Shown here piece after piece: positions 1-9,754 of a stretch of DNA of 64,000 nt (positions within the stretch are counted from its first letter, which is position 1; each line of letters opens with the position of its first letter). The notes beneath the pieces were generated by a model. The model saw only the letters and a list, made by a program, of their open reading frames with translations, had not been told where the DNA came from and searched no databases. Source of the DNA: Rheinheimera sp. D18 (GTDB taxonomy: Bacteria; Pseudomonadota; Gammaproteobacteria; Enterobacterales; Alteromonadaceae); the NCBI RefSeq assembly GCF_004345025.1, contig NZ_CP037745.1:186001-250000 (forward strand), in the 5' to 3' direction. Made by a program: the position numbers and the translations under genes.

Positions 1-1317
1 ACCATCTTCCATTTCGGCGTTAAAGTACTGCGCGCCTAGCACAAAGTAATGATCTTGGTATTGCGACTCCAGTTTGGTATCAATAATTAAGTTATCAATT
101 TGCAGGGTACGGGTAGGGCGCGGTAAAAATTGCGTCTGTAATTGCTCGGCTAATGCTGGCGTTAAAGCGGGTTTACTCTTACCTTGAGCAATAACTTGCT
201 GGTTCCATATTGTTTGCAGCTCACCGCGCTCTTCTACGGTAAGCGGTAAAGAGCGGCCAAAGTTTTCACTGCGGCTTTGTGTAATGCTGCTGGTTAGTGT
301 ACCAAAATCAAACCGGCCAACGTGTGCCAGTATCCATTGCTCTCGCTCTACGCGCTGGTATGGCGTGTAGCCCACCCGAGGTTGGATCACACCTGCACCG
401 CTAGCACGCCATAAACTAGTTGCACTGTCTAAGGTGCCGGTTTGACCTTCAGTGTTATCGTAACGTTGTTTGGCAATATCGTATTCAAGGCTAATAAATT
501 GTTGTTCGCTAAGGGCGTAGTTTAACGTGCCGCCTAGGTTCCAGTTTTTTGCTGCAACAATTTTTTTATCGCCAAAGCTACCTTCATCTACCCAAGTAGA
601 GCCATCAGGCAAAGGCAAGTTTGCACTATAGGTTGGCGCACTTTCATCGCGGTCGTAAATACTACCACGCAGTGCATAGGTTAAGCTGCTCGCGCCAGTT
701 GGGCCAGTTAGATAAAGGTCAGCTTTTTTGTCATCACCGTATTGGCTATCTTGCTGTAGGTTGCTACTAACGGTAATACTGCCGTGGGTGCTATCTAGCT
801 GTTTACGCGTAATAATATTAATAACGCCACCAATAGCATCAGCACCATACAGTGTAGACATTGGCCCACGTACTACTTCAATACGTTCAATTGCTTCAAG
901 CGGTGGCATATACATAAACTGACTGTTGCCAAAGTTATTTGGCCCAATATCACCTACGTCGCTTTGCCGGCGGCCATCAATTAATACCAGCGTATAATCA
1001 GACGGTAAACCGCGCATAGTAATACTAATGTTGCCGTTTTTATCTTGGCCACTGCCGACGTCTATCCCTTCAATATCGCGTAGCGCATCAGCTAAGCTGG
1101 TAAAGGATTTATTTTGTAAATCTTCACGTGTTACTACTGACACACTGGCAGGGGCATCAACCAACTTTTGTTCATAACCTGACGCTGTTACTACAATAAC
1201 TTCTATATTGTGATCCGCTGCTGCCGCGCTGGCTGCAGTTACGCTTTCTGCTTGGGCAAAGGGTAACGAAAAAGCTGCAGCAATGGCACAAGCAACTGTG
1301 GTTAAACGAAACAACAT
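1..1317 (-). CDS. TonB-dependent outer-membrane receptor, CirA/FepA-like (C-terminus outside window)
   Basis: Outer-membrane gated channel that would import a metal chelate with energy from TonB. The ATG at 1317 follows AAGGAG at good spacing. A signal peptide of about 25 residues ends in AQA. The plug domain is clear, with SVVTREDL, MRGLPSDYTLVLIDG and YGADAIGGVINIITRK. The start of the barrel follows and the gene runs off the left edge after 439 codons. A Fur-box-like 15-mer lies about 70 bp upstream, so iron-repressed expression is likely. The ligand (catecholate, haem or other) cannot be told from this part. Confidence 0.9.
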   Translation of the reverse strand, partial: MLFRLTTVACAIAAAFSLPFAQAESVTAASAAAADHNIEVIVVTASGYEQKLVDAPASVSVVTREDLQNKSFTSLADALRDIEGIDVGSGQDKNGNISITMRGLPSDYTLVLIDGRRQSDVGDIGPNNFGNSQFMYMPPLEAIERIEVVRGPMSTLYGADAIGGVINIITRKQLDSTHGSITVSSNLQQDSQYGDDKKADLYLTGPTGASSLTYALRGSIYDRDESAPTYSANLPLPDGSTWVDEGSFGDKKIVAAKNWNLGGTLNYALSEQQFISLEYDIAKQRYDNTEGQTGTLDSATSLWRASGAGVIQPRVGYTPYQRVEREQWILAHVGRFDFGTLTSSITQSRSENFGRSLPLTVEERGELQTIWNQQVIAQGKSKPALTPALAEQLQTQFLPRPTRTLQIDNLIIDTKLESQYQDHYFVLGAQYFNAEMEDG

Positions 1318-1384
1318 GGAAACTCCTTGAGGGAAAGGTTTAGCTTAAAGCTGAAATAAATCGCTATGTAAACAATGTGGCGAA

Positions 1385-1399
1385 TGATAATTATTACCA
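1385..1399. promoter_or_regulatory. Fur box upstream of TonB-dependent receptor
   Basis: TGATAATTATTACCA matches the 7-1-7 Fur consensus TGATAATNATTATCA at all informative positions but one. It lies in the promoter region of the leftward receptor, where Fur-Fe would block transcription. Confidence 0.7.
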
Positions 1400-1521
1400 T
1401 TGAGTAAAGCAACAACAATTGGAATTAATCGTTGAATAAGTAGTGAATTACAGTGGGTAGTTAATTTACTGAAAAATAGGTAGGAATTAAAAGGCTGGCT
1501 GTTAAGTGGCCAGCCGCCGCT

Positions 1522-2226
1522 TTAGGCTGTTGCTGCGCCGTAAATTTGCTCGGCGTGGTTAAATAGAATCCAGCTGGTAAGAATGTACTTATCGTTTGAT
1601 ATGGGAATGCAGCCACGGTGGGTGTGGGTGAAGTAGGCCGGCGCAATTACCATGCGGCCTGCTTTAGGCTTAATCGACTTTTGCTGGTAATAAAATTCGG
1701 TTTCGCCACCTTCGGCCACGTCGTTTAAATAAAACATAAACAATAGGGCACGATGCAATGGCTCGGTGCTGCCTTGTTGCGGGTAAACTTCGCTGTGCCA
1801 GTAACCATAGTTGCCAACACCGGCTTGGTATTTTTGTGCCTGTATTGGCCCTAACCGATACAGTGCGCGCATAAAATCAACCGCTTTATTTGCCCCCAGC
1901 TCTGCATAATTATCTTGAGTAATAGCCACTGGTTTTCCGGTTTGCGGATGACTAATGGTTAAGCCGACCGGGCCTATTAAGGCAAAATGGTATTTCTTGA
2001 AATATTCAGCGGCGTAATGGGTAGTGGCCTGCAAAACAATCTGTAGTAATGACTGATATTCGGCATGCTGAAACAGGTATAAGTCGGTGCTGTTTTTTTT
2101 TGTTAAATCTACACCGCCACCGGTACGACCTTGGGTGGTATGTGGGCTGGTATCAAAGGTGTTGATCAGTTGCTGACAAAAATCAGTTGATAGGGCGTTG
2201 TCATAAATTTCAATAAAGTCGGTCAT
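1522..2226 (-). CDS. 2OG-Fe(II) oxygenase (prolyl-4-hydroxylase type)
   Basis: Probable 2-oxoglutarate/Fe(II)-dependent hydroxylase of 234 residues. The double-stranded beta-helix core is recognisable: WHSEVYP around residues 143-149 supplies the first metal ligands (H144 and E146), YLNDVAEGGETEF is the typical mid-domain strand, and FTHTHRG at 199-205 supplies the distal histidine and the 2OG-binding arginine. The first ligand motif is HxE rather than the commoner HxD. It sits between a Fur-controlled receptor and the TonB operon, but no siderophore genes are near. The substrate is unknown. Confidence 0.75.
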   Translation of the reverse strand: MTDFIEIYDNALSTDFCQQLINTFDTSPHTTQGRTGGGVDLTKKNSTDLYLFQHAEYQSLLQIVLQATTHYAAEYFKKYHFALIGPVGLTISHPQTGKPVAITQDNYAELGANKAVDFMRALYRLGPIQAQKYQAGVGNYGYWHSEVYPQQGSTEPLHRALLFMFYLNDVAEGGETEFYYQQKSIKPKAGRMVIAPAYFTHTHRGCIPISNDKYILTSWILFNHAEQIYGAATA

Positions 2227-2368
2227 TGCAGTTACTCAGGACTGATTTTTAGCAAGCTAGAGCGCAGAATAACATAAAAGTATAAAGCGCAGTGTGCGTT
2301 AATGGCCTGTTACCATACTGCATTCTGCGCTTGGGTGAAAGTGGCCTAACTTGCTATTTAATCTCGTT

Positions 2369-3757
2369 TTAACTTTGTTGCCGCACCAGTTGCTGCAAAC
2401 TACGAATGTTGTCAGCAATGTCTTGGCGTTGTGGGGCTAATTGTCGTACCTGTTGTAATAAGCGCAGCGCAATTTGATATTGTTGCCGATTAATTTCCAG
2501 TTGCGCTTGCCGTTGTAATGCTGACAATTTTACTTCGCTAATGGTAGCGGCACGGCTGTAGTTAATGCTGGCTAATTCAATATTGCCCTGAGTTTCGTAC
2601 CACTGGGCTAAAGCCAATATGGCATCACCGGCTAGTGGGTCTAACGCTACCGCTTGCTGTAAGGCCTTTAGCGCTTGTTTAGGTTGTTTATCTGCCGTTG
2701 CTAGCTGTGCTTGTACCAAGGCTAATTGTGACTGTTGTTTTACCGTTAAGCGTTCAGCAGGTAACGCTGGTTTTTGTAGCAAGCGCCGTAGGGCAGGCCA
2801 TTGTTGTTGGTAAGCTAGATACTGTACGGCCTGCAATAATGGCGTATGCCACGCATCGCTTTTGTTACCACCAGCGATAATGGCGCGTTGTAATAAGCTA
2901 ACACCATGCTCGGCGCTACCGTGGGCAAGGTGTAGTTGCGCCGCTAATAGCAGGTTTTCTGCGCTGTTTTCACCTAAACGCAGCGCCACTTCAATACTGC
3001 TTAAAGCTTGGTTTGAATTACCCTGGCTGAGCGCCAGTTGGCTACGCTGCAACCATAGCGTTTTATTGTCAGGCTGTTGCTGCAAGAGTTGTTCAAGCAT
3101 CGCTTGTGCTTGTGGCCACGCTTGGCTTTGAATTAGCGCATACAGTAAACCTTGCTGCCATTGGTTGTTATCGGGTTCAAGCATTAGTGCTTGTTGATAG
3201 CCCGCGACGGCGCTGGCCGGCTGGGCGGTTTGTAGGTTAATAAACGCCAACTGGCCATACACTTGGGCATCGGCAACGCCTAAATTAATGGCCGCGACTA
3301 AATGTGGTCGGGCTTGGGTATATTGCTGCTGTTGCATAAACACTAAGCTAATGGCTTGATGTGCTAGCGCTAAATCTGGCTGCTGCTTTAGTGCGGCTTG
3401 CAGGGCCGTTACGGCGTCGTCATAACGCTGTAGCGACAGCAGTACTTGGCCACGAAGCACTTGCAGTGCGGCGCTATCAGTTTGTAGCGGGCGCTGGTTA
3501 AATAGCTCGGCAATGGCTTTATAATCTTTTTGCTGTAATAACGGTTGTAGTTGGCGCGAAAAACCAAGTTCCACTGGGCTAACTGCGGCAGTGCGTTGAG
3601 CAATAGCGGTATTATTTAGCATAAGCTGCCAAACCGGCTCGGCCAGTTTCACTTGTAAAGTGTTAGCCCAGCTTGAACTGGCAAATATAACCAAACCCAC
3701 TACTGCTGTTTTTAATACTTTTGTATTGAATACGGCGATTTTATAAAAAGATGTCAT
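2369..3757 (-). CDS. TPR-repeat periplasmic protein of the TonB2 operon
   Basis: Last gene of the leftward TonB operon, 18 bp after tonB. A signal peptide ending near SSSWA is followed by tandem tetratricopeptide repeats through most of the 462 residues (for example LQRYDDAVTALQAAL). The protein is rich in Q and L. TPR proteins commonly end TtpC-type TonB2 clusters in Vibrio, Shewanella and relatives, where they are thought to act as periplasmic scaffolds of the energising complex. That role is inferred from position. No enzymatic motif is seen. Confidence 0.85.
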   Translation of the reverse strand: MTSFYKIAVFNTKVLKTAVVGLVIFASSSWANTLQVKLAEPVWQLMLNNTAIAQRTAAVSPVELGFSRQLQPLLQQKDYKAIAELFNQRPLQTDSAALQVLRGQVLLSLQRYDDAVTALQAALKQQPDLALAHQAISLVFMQQQQYTQARPHLVAAINLGVADAQVYGQLAFINLQTAQPASAVAGYQQALMLEPDNNQWQQGLLYALIQSQAWPQAQAMLEQLLQQQPDNKTLWLQRSQLALSQGNSNQALSSIEVALRLGENSAENLLLAAQLHLAHGSAEHGVSLLQRAIIAGGNKSDAWHTPLLQAVQYLAYQQQWPALRRLLQKPALPAERLTVKQQSQLALVQAQLATADKQPKQALKALQQAVALDPLAGDAILALAQWYETQGNIELASINYSRAATISEVKLSALQRQAQLEINRQQYQIALRLLQQVRQLAPQRQDIADNIRSLQQLVRQQS

Positions 3758-3775
3758 CGTTTAACCATTCCGCAG

Positions 3776-4408
3776 TTAAGGTTTAAATTCTACTGGCCAA
3801 ATAAACCGAGCGCTTACCGCTTCGTTAGCTTTAGTTGGCATACTAAAACGGCTATTGCGTACAATGCGTTCAATTTCAGGTTTAAGTTCAGGGTACGGGT
3901 TTTCGACAATATCAAGCAGGGTGATCTTGCCGTGCTCATCAATCAGTATATCTAGTTTTACGCGAGCGTTTTTTACGCCCTGTCGGCTTAAACTACGTGG
4001 AAATACGGCATTAAGCGGCGTTTGTAGCACAGGCAGTGCATCTAGTTGATCAAGGCTAAAGGCATTTATTTCCATCTGTAACGATTGCCATTGCAGCTGC
4101 TGCACCTGTGGTTTGGGTGCGTTGAGCTCTAATTGCGGTTTCGTTAGCGTAATATCCGGTGTGGGTATTTGCACGGCGCTATGGGTATTTACTTGCACAT
4201 CCAGTACTGGCGAAGTGGTAACCGGTTGTGGCGGGCTGGGTGGCGGCGGTGGTGGTGGTACCGGTAGGCTAGCAAGATCAATTGGCCGCACCAGTAACTT
4301 TTGTTCGGCTAATGGCTGAAATTGGCGGGAATACCACATCATGCCGAGCGCGGCTGTTAGTAATAAAATACTTAAACCAAAGGCGATTAAACGTATACGC
4401 GAGTGCAT
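3776..4408 (-). CDS. tonB: TonB energy-transducing protein
   Basis: Inner-membrane TonB that carries proton-motive energy to outer-membrane receptors. The N-terminal membrane anchor is at about residues 5-26. A proline-rich linker follows (PPPPPPPSPPQP near residue 52). The C-terminal TonB domain contains VKLDILIDEHGKITLLDIVENPYP and the terminal FIWPVEFKP. It starts 1 bp after the exbD stop and is plainly co-transcribed with it. At 210 residues it is short, as in TonB2 proteins. The two receptors in this window are natural partners. Confidence 0.92.
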   Translation of the reverse strand: MHSRIRLIAFGLSILLLTAALGMMWYSRQFQPLAEQKLLVRPIDLASLPVPPPPPPPSPPQPVTTSPVLDVQVNTHSAVQIPTPDITLTKPQLELNAPKPQVQQLQWQSLQMEINAFSLDQLDALPVLQTPLNAVFPRSLSRQGVKNARVKLDILIDEHGKITLLDIVENPYPELKPEIERIVRNSRFSMPTKANEAVSARFIWPVEFKP

Positions 4409-4409
4409 C

Positions 4410-4814
4410 TTACTCGGCTACCGTGGCTAGGCTTACTTGGCTGGCACCGGCAAGTTTGGCGGCATCAAGTACTTTCACTAATAAGTCAGCGGGTACGGTT
4501 TTGTCTACTTGCAGCACTACGGGGCGGGTACGTTCACGTAACAGCTGCTCAACGGTAGGTTGTACGCCGTCTACACCAATATTGCTGCCGTCATAATATA
4601 CTGCGCCCTGATCGGTAATGGCGATCAGTATGACCAATTGCTCAAGTTGACTGGCTGATACGGCTTGTGGCTTATCAACGTCTACACCGGTTTCACGCAC
4701 AAACACCGTAGTAACAATAAAGAAAATAAGCAGAATAAACACCACATCCAGCAACGGCGACATATCAATGCCCTGCTGCTGTTGCTCTAAACGCTGGCCT
4801 AATCGCTGCTGCAT
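4410..4814 (-). CDS. exbD: ExbD biopolymer transporter
   Basis: Single-span proton-channel subunit of the TonB complex. It contains the ExbD/TolR signature IDMSPLLDVVFILLIFFIV, whose aspartate in PLLDVVF is the conserved protonatable residue. A small periplasmic domain follows. The start chosen is the ATG at 4814, which overlaps the exbB stop as TAATG and gives MQQRLGQ, a normal short cytoplasmic ExbD tail of 134 residues. An in-frame ATG 18 bp upstream is possible but would overlap exbB more. Confidence 0.9.
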   Translation of the reverse strand: MQQRLGQRLEQQQQGIDMSPLLDVVFILLIFFIVTTVFVRETGVDVDKPQAVSASQLEQLVILIAITDQGAVYYDGSNIGVDGVQPTVEQLLRERTRPVVLQVDKTVPADLLVKVLDAAKLAGASQVSLATVAE

Positions 4815-5200
4815 TAGGCCTCCTGCAGGCACAGATGATTAATGCGCGCGCGGTTTAATTTGCTATTAACCGATGACTGCAATAGCCAAGCTGGAATGGC
4901 GCAAGTTAAACCCAGTTGCGTGGTAAATAGTGCCTCGCCAATGCCTGCACTTAAATCAGCGGCACCGCTGCCACCCGATGCCATACCAGCAAATACACTT
5001 AGCAAACCAACAATGGTGCCAAGCAAACCGCATAACGGCATACTCGCAATAAGTACGGTATTAAATTGTTGCCATTGCCCGCACTGTTGCCAGTTACCTT
5101 GGCGCAGCAATAGCCATTCTTGTAATAACAGCTGATAGCTGCCTAGCGCTGCGGCTAAAATTAGCCAACAAACAAGGTTGTCGAATAACATTGAGATCAT
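4814..5200 (-). CDS. exbB: ExbB proton-channel protein
   Basis: Three-span MotA/TolQ/ExbB-family protein of 128 residues, partner of the ExbD encoded next. The conserved C-terminal helices are present: LCGLLGTIVGLLSVF and GIGEALFTTQLGLTCAIPA. It overlaps the upstream TtpC-like gene by 4 bp (ATGA) and the exbD start by 1 bp, so translation is probably coupled. It is much shorter than E. coli ExbB, as is normal for the second ExbB of TonB2 clusters. Confidence 0.9.
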   Translation of the reverse strand: MISMLFDNLVCWLILAAALGSYQLLLQEWLLLRQGNWQQCGQWQQFNTVLIASMPLCGLLGTIVGLLSVFAGMASGGSGAADLSAGIGEALFTTQLGLTCAIPAWLLQSSVNSKLNRARINHLCLQEA

Positions 5201-6504
5201 GCTGCGTGCTCCTGAGTAATGGCGGACTGAGGTAACGGCTGTTGCGATAGGCTTAAGGCTAAAGCTTCAAGCTGGTGGTAATAGCTGCGGGCTTTGCGTG
5301 ACAGCAGCGCATGTAATACCAGCGCCGGTATGGCTACTACTAAGCCGAGTTCGGTAGTAATAAGCGCTTGGGCAATACCACCCGATACTACTTGCGGGTC
5401 GCCAGAGCCAAACAACGTCATCATATTAAAGGTTTCAATCATGCCGCTAACCGTACCGAGTAAGCCTAATAACGGTGCCACAGCCGCGGTTACGGCAATA
5501 GCACCCAACCTCGCATCTAACGTTAACCGGCTGTGTTGCAACACGGCAAATAGCGCGTCGTCACGTTGCTGGCCAATCGCATGTTTTTCGCTACAACTGG
5601 CTAATTGCTGGGCAAAACCACTGCTGTGCTGTACGCGAGCATTAGGTAGGCTTGCGCTTTGTACAGGTGGTAAGCGCCAAAGTTGCCACGCTTTATGCAG
5701 CGCAATAACTAAGGCCACCAAGGCAAAAGCTAAAATAGGCAGCGCCCAAACGCCGCCTTTACTAATATGACTAACCGCTGATTCATGCTGAGTGCTTTTC
5801 AGTAACGCCTTGTTTAAACTGGGATCAAACATCAGCTCGGCGCGTGATTGCTGTTGTAATTGCGCTAGCGCCGAGTTATCGCTAAATGGCAGCGCAACGG
5901 TAGGTACTTCTGCATCATTACTGCGATGAGCTAATAAACCGCCCTGCTGTTGTTGTGCTAACCAGTACCAACTAATGGGCCCAGCGCTAAGCACCTTGGC
6001 ATTAATTAATTCACCATTTGGCTGAATAATATCGCGGCTTTGCCATTGTGGATAAAGGCTATGTTGTAACTGTGCCGCATAAGCGCTGGCAGCTTGTAAC
6101 TGGTTATTCAGATTAGTATCGGTAACGGCTAAATGATGCTGACGAATAAAGCTGGCCAGCTGATTTTTCTGATACTGCTGCTGATCTTGCCAACCTTTTA
6201 AGCGCTCAGTTAGCTGGTTTAAGCCTAACGTGCTTTCATCTTCAGCCCGTCGCGCCACTGCGGTTTTTTCTCTAAGTTGCTGCACTTGCTGCTGCAACGC
6301 TTGATATTGCGTAGTGAGCTGCTGTTGTTGCTGACTAATTTGTTTTTCTGTGCTGCTTAATGTTTGTTGGGCTTTTTGAATATCGGCTAGTACTGAGGCA
6401 TTCACATCGGCTGCCGCTGCAGTTAGCGTTGTTGTTGCCAGTAACGCCATACCGGTAAGGGTAATAATCTGTTTTATACTAAGCAGAAAACGGCTTGGTT
6501 TCAT
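5197..6504 (-). CDS. TtpC-like MotA/TolQ/ExbB protein with periplasmic coiled coil
   Basis: A 435-residue membrane protein with a signal sequence (to about residue 32), a Q-rich coiled coil at about 35-120, a membrane helix near 250-270 (GVWALPILAFALVALVIAL), and a C-terminal ExbB/TolQ channel domain (LLGLLGTVSGMIETF, GGIAQALITTELGLVVAIPALVL). In Vibrio, TtpC is an extra component that TonB2 systems need for siderophore uptake. Domain order and neighbours (DUF3450 before; ExbB, ExbD, TonB, TPR after) match that cluster. It overlaps the neighbour genes by 4 bp on each side. Confidence 0.88.
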   Translation of the reverse strand: MKPSRFLLSIKQIITLTGMALLATTTLTAAAADVNASVLADIQKAQQTLSSTEKQISQQQQQLTTQYQALQQQVQQLREKTAVARRAEDESTLGLNQLTERLKGWQDQQQYQKNQLASFIRQHHLAVTDTNLNNQLQAASAYAAQLQHSLYPQWQSRDIIQPNGELINAKVLSAGPISWYWLAQQQQGGLLAHRSNDAEVPTVALPFSDNSALAQLQQQSRAELMFDPSLNKALLKSTQHESAVSHISKGGVWALPILAFALVALVIALHKAWQLWRLPPVQSASLPNARVQHSSGFAQQLASCSEKHAIGQQRDDALFAVLQHSRLTLDARLGAIAVTAAVAPLLGLLGTVSGMIETFNMMTLFGSGDPQVVSGGIAQALITTELGLVVAIPALVLHALLSRKARSYYHQLEALALSLSQQPLPQSAITQEHAA

Positions 6505-7328
6505 GGCGTTTTCTCCTGTTCGGCCGCGCTGGTAGGAGCAGATGTTTCGCCAGAAAGCTGAATAGGTAGGCTAATAAGCTCAGCTTGGGCACGCTTTTCT
6601 AGTATGGCAATGGCACTAAGTATTGGTGCGCTATCTATGCTGTTATCAAACTGCCAGGTCCAGCCGGTGCTGGCTGGGAAACCTATGCCGGTGTAGCTGC
6701 CATCAGCGCTACTAAACCAAGCTTGGCTGGCGCCTAAATACAGCTGGCGCACCCGTACTTGTTGGCCCTCTGCGGTAGTTAGCGTCATATCATCTAGGCT
6801 AAGCCGCTGTTGAAACTCGGCTAGCTTACCCAGTAAAAATAATGCCCGTTGTAATTTAATTGAGCTGTCAGCGCTATCTGACAAGCTATCTAGCTCTTGC
6901 TGCCATAACTGTTGTAACGGTGGCGGTAATTGCGGTTGCATTACTTGTACTTGTTGTAATAACGCCGCAATTTTTTTTGTGCCTTGCTGTTGCTGCTGTT
7001 CTAGTTGCTGCTGCTGGGCGAGCAGTTCGTTGCGCTTTTCGTCAACGGCATTGTTTTGCTTGTTGTTACGCTCAAGTACTTGTTGCAACTGCTTTTGTTC
7101 TGCCTGCAGTAAACTGATGCCCTGTTGCAGGCTTTGCTTACGCTGCTGGCCGTCTTGTTGAATTTGTAGCTGTTGCTGCTCTAAGGCTAACCATTGCTGC
7201 ACCAACGCATCTAATTGCTGAACAGCTTGCGGTGTAGTCGCGGCGCTAGAGAGTGGATATATAAGAAAAATAGCTAATAAACAATGCTTTAAGGCGATAT
7301 TTTTCGAGTTTTGATAAAGTTTTTGCAT
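6501..7328 (-). CDS. DUF3450 periplasmic coiled-coil protein
   Basis: First gene of the TonB2 operon. It has a signal peptide (cleavage near PLSSAATT), a long Q-rich coiled coil over about residues 35-130, and a C-terminal domain with LYLGASQAWFSSADGS and GFPASTGWTW, the part typical of DUF3450. The ATG at 7328 is preferred because it puts the signal peptide at the N-terminus. In-frame ATGs at 7376 and 7394 have no better ribosome site. The function is unknown; co-occurrence with TtpC suggests a role in the energising complex. A Fur-box-like site lies just upstream. Confidence 0.82.
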   Translation of the reverse strand: MQKLYQNSKNIALKHCLLAIFLIYPLSSAATTPQAVQQLDALVQQWLALEQQQLQIQQDGQQRKQSLQQGISLLQAEQKQLQQVLERNNKQNNAVDEKRNELLAQQQQLEQQQQQGTKKIAALLQQVQVMQPQLPPPLQQLWQQELDSLSDSADSSIKLQRALFLLGKLAEFQQRLSLDDMTLTTAEGQQVRVRQLYLGASQAWFSSADGSYTGIGFPASTGWTWQFDNSIDSAPILSAIAILEKRAQAELISLPIQLSGETSAPTSAAEQEKTP

Positions 7329-7404
7329 GTTTTGCCAGCGTTTGGGTCGTGACCACAAGGTTAACAGATGGTGCATTATGTCAAAACCGTGCATTGAATG
7401 CAAC

Positions 7405-7419
7405 TGATAATCTTTCTCA
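7405..7419. promoter_or_regulatory. Fur box in divergent TonB2-operon/receptor promoter region
   Basis: TGATAATCTTTCTCA fits the 7-1-7 Fur consensus with two mismatches. It is the only such site in the roughly 200 bp between the divergent DUF3450-tonB operon and the receptor at 7535, so it may repress both. Confidence 0.6.
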
Positions 7420-7534
7420 TTTACATTGCATTATCGCAGTGCTAGCATATTCGCCGATAAATAAATGCCGGCATACAACCGTCCGGATTGATGCGCTATT
7501 CGAGCGCTAGAACGACAAAAACATGGAGCAAAAC

Positions 7535-9739
7535 ATGACATTAAAGGCTGATTCTGCCAATAACGGTACCAAGTTTAATAAGGCGCCTCTGGCCCTAGCC
7601 GTTACGCTAGCCTGTGCTGTACTAGCTGCGCAAGCTCATGCGCAACAAACCGAACCGGTACAAGAGCTGGCCGTAGCTGAAGCAAAAACCAGTACTGAAG
7701 GCGACGTAAAAGTTGAACGTTCGGCTAATTTCAAACTTACTCAGCCATTACTAGACACTGCAAAAACCATTACCGTTATACCTCAAGCGGTTATGAAAGA
7801 TCGTTCAGTTGATAGCTTGCGTGATGCGCTGCGTAACGTGTCGGGTATTTCACTAGCGGCTGGTGAAGGTGGCGCGCCAAGCGGCGATAGCATGTCAATT
7901 CGTGGTTTTAGTGCTAGCACCGATATTTTTGTTGATGGTATTCGTGATATTGCCGGTTATAGCCGTGACACCTACAACTTAGAAAGCATTGAAGTAGCAA
8001 AAGGCCCAGGTTCTGCGGTGTCTGGCCGTGGCGCGACAGGCGGTAGCATCAACTTACAATCAAAAACTGCTAAATTAGACCAATTTACCGATGTTAGCCT
8101 GCGTTTAGGCACAGAGTCTGATTATCGCGCGATGCTTGATAGTAATATTGCTGTGGGCGAAACCACGGCCCTGCGGCTTAACTTATTATCGGACGATATT
8201 GACGTTGCTGGTCGCAACGAAGTGTTTAATAGTAAAAATGCTGCGGCATTGTCATTGGCAACCGGTATTGGTACCGAGCAGCGTTTTAGTATTAATGCTG
8301 AATATCAAAAACAAGATAACTTATCTGACTATGGCTTACCTTGGGTGTCGGATGCGGCAGCAATACCTGCGTTGGCGCCCTATATTAATAAAGCACCACC
8401 GGTAAGTTTTGATAATTTTTACGGTAACGTATTTCGTGATTACGAAGATATAAAAGGGCAATCGCTAACCGCGCGGTTTGAACAAGATATAAGCAATACA
8501 ACAACCTTGCGGGTTCAAGCACGGGTAGGCTCAGTCGCGCGTGAAAGCATTGTTACCGCACCGCGTTTTATTAATCAGAAAACCAGTACTGACGTGCGGC
8601 AAAGCGATGAAAAAACTCGTGATACGAAAAATTCATTATCGGCAGTGCAGTTTGATCTAATTGGTGAATACCAAACCGGCAGCGTAAAACATAACCTAGT
8701 CACTGGTGTCGAGTGGGCTAGTGAAACCTTTAAGCGCTGGAATATGGTTGATTTAGTGGACGACAATTTAGATAGCACACCGGTATTAGTCGATTTATAT
8801 AACCCAGACCCACGTAAAGCCTACACCGGCGTTTATGGCCGTGACGGCACTAGTACCAAAGCTAAAGGCAAAAGTACGGCATTATATGTGTTCGATACCA
8901 TGACACTAGATCCGCAATGGGAGCTGACCTTAGGTGCGCGTTGGGACAACTTTAAAACTGATTATCAGTATAACTACGCAGATCCTACGTTAACGGTTGA
9001 TACGAAAGATTCTATTTTAAGTTGGAACGCCGGCGTAGTGTACAAACCTGCAGCTAACGGCAGCATTTACTTTGCCTACGGTAATTCGTTTAACCCATCG
9101 GCTGAAGGCTTAACGGTATCAGCTACTGGCAATATGTCGGAATTAGACCCAGAGGAAACCCGTAGTATTGAACTTGGTACTAAATGGGACTTGCTAGATG
9201 GACGCCTATTAACTAGCGTGGCCCTATTTAGAACCGATAAAAACCATGCGCGCACACCAGATCCAGACTTTAGCGGTGAATATACGCTAAATGGCGAGCA
9301 GCGAGTGCAAGGCCTTGAGCTAAGTGCAGTAGGTTATTTACAGCCTAACTGGACAGTTATTGGTTCTTACACCTATCAAGACAGCGAAGTAATTAGCGCA
9401 GAAGGCAGTGCTGCCAACCAAGTGGGAATGGAGTTGGCTCGCACGCCTAAACATTCGTTAAGTGTTTGGAGCCGTTACGACTTTAACGACCAACTGGCAT
9501 TTGGTGGTGGTGCGCAATACGTGGGCGAGCGTTATAACGGTTCTACCGCAACGCGCAAAGTTGCCCCAGGTTACACCAGCTACGATATTATGTTGTCGTA
9601 CCAAGCCACAGAAAAGTTAGGCCTACAGCTAAACGGTGTTAACTTAACCGATAAACGTTATATCGAGCAGTTAGGTGGCGGGCACTTTATTCCTGGTGCT
9701 GGGCGTTATGTTAGTGTAACCGCAAGTTACAGTTTCTAA
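7535..9739 (+). CDS. TonB-dependent siderophore receptor, Fiu-like
   Basis: Full-length outer-membrane receptor of 734 residues. A signal peptide ends near AAQAHA. The plug contains TAKTITVIPQAVMKDR, SIRGFSASTDIFVDG and GRGATGGSINL, typical of catecholate-siderophore receptors. The beta-barrel runs to the terminal aromatic residue in SVTASYSF. The ATG at 7535 is chosen because GGAG lies 6 nt upstream; an ATG 12 bp earlier has no ribosome site. It is followed by a PiuC-type dioxygenase, the usual companion of Fiu/PiuA receptors. Fur repression is likely. Confidence 0.93.
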   Translation: MTLKADSANNGTKFNKAPLALAVTLACAVLAAQAHAQQTEPVQELAVAEAKTSTEGDVKVERSANFKLTQPLLDTAKTITVIPQAVMKDRSVDSLRDALRNVSGISLAAGEGGAPSGDSMSIRGFSASTDIFVDGIRDIAGYSRDTYNLESIEVAKGPGSAVSGRGATGGSINLQSKTAKLDQFTDVSLRLGTESDYRAMLDSNIAVGETTALRLNLLSDDIDVAGRNEVFNSKNAAALSLATGIGTEQRFSINAEYQKQDNLSDYGLPWVSDAAAIPALAPYINKAPPVSFDNFYGNVFRDYEDIKGQSLTARFEQDISNTTTLRVQARVGSVARESIVTAPRFINQKTSTDVRQSDEKTRDTKNSLSAVQFDLIGEYQTGSVKHNLVTGVEWASETFKRWNMVDLVDDNLDSTPVLVDLYNPDPRKAYTGVYGRDGTSTKAKGKSTALYVFDTMTLDPQWELTLGARWDNFKTDYQYNYADPTLTVDTKDSILSWNAGVVYKPAANGSIYFAYGNSFNPSAEGLTVSATGNMSELDPEETRSIELGTKWDLLDGRLLTSVALFRTDKNHARTPDPDFSGEYTLNGEQRVQGLELSAVGYLQPNWTVIGSYTYQDSEVISAEGSAANQVGMELARTPKHSLSVWSRYDFNDQLAFGGGAQYVGERYNGSTATRKVAPGYTSYDIMLSYQATEKLGLQLNGVNLTDKRYIEQLGGGHFIPGAGRYVSVTASYSF

Positions 9740-9754
9740 ATACACGCGAGTGTT

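Noticed and set aside
6979-7161. Cysteine-rich plus-strand frames over the DUF3450 gene, and similar ones over mksB
   Set aside because: They are antisense shadows of CAG/CAA-rich glutamine codons (reading as TGC/TGT on the other strand).
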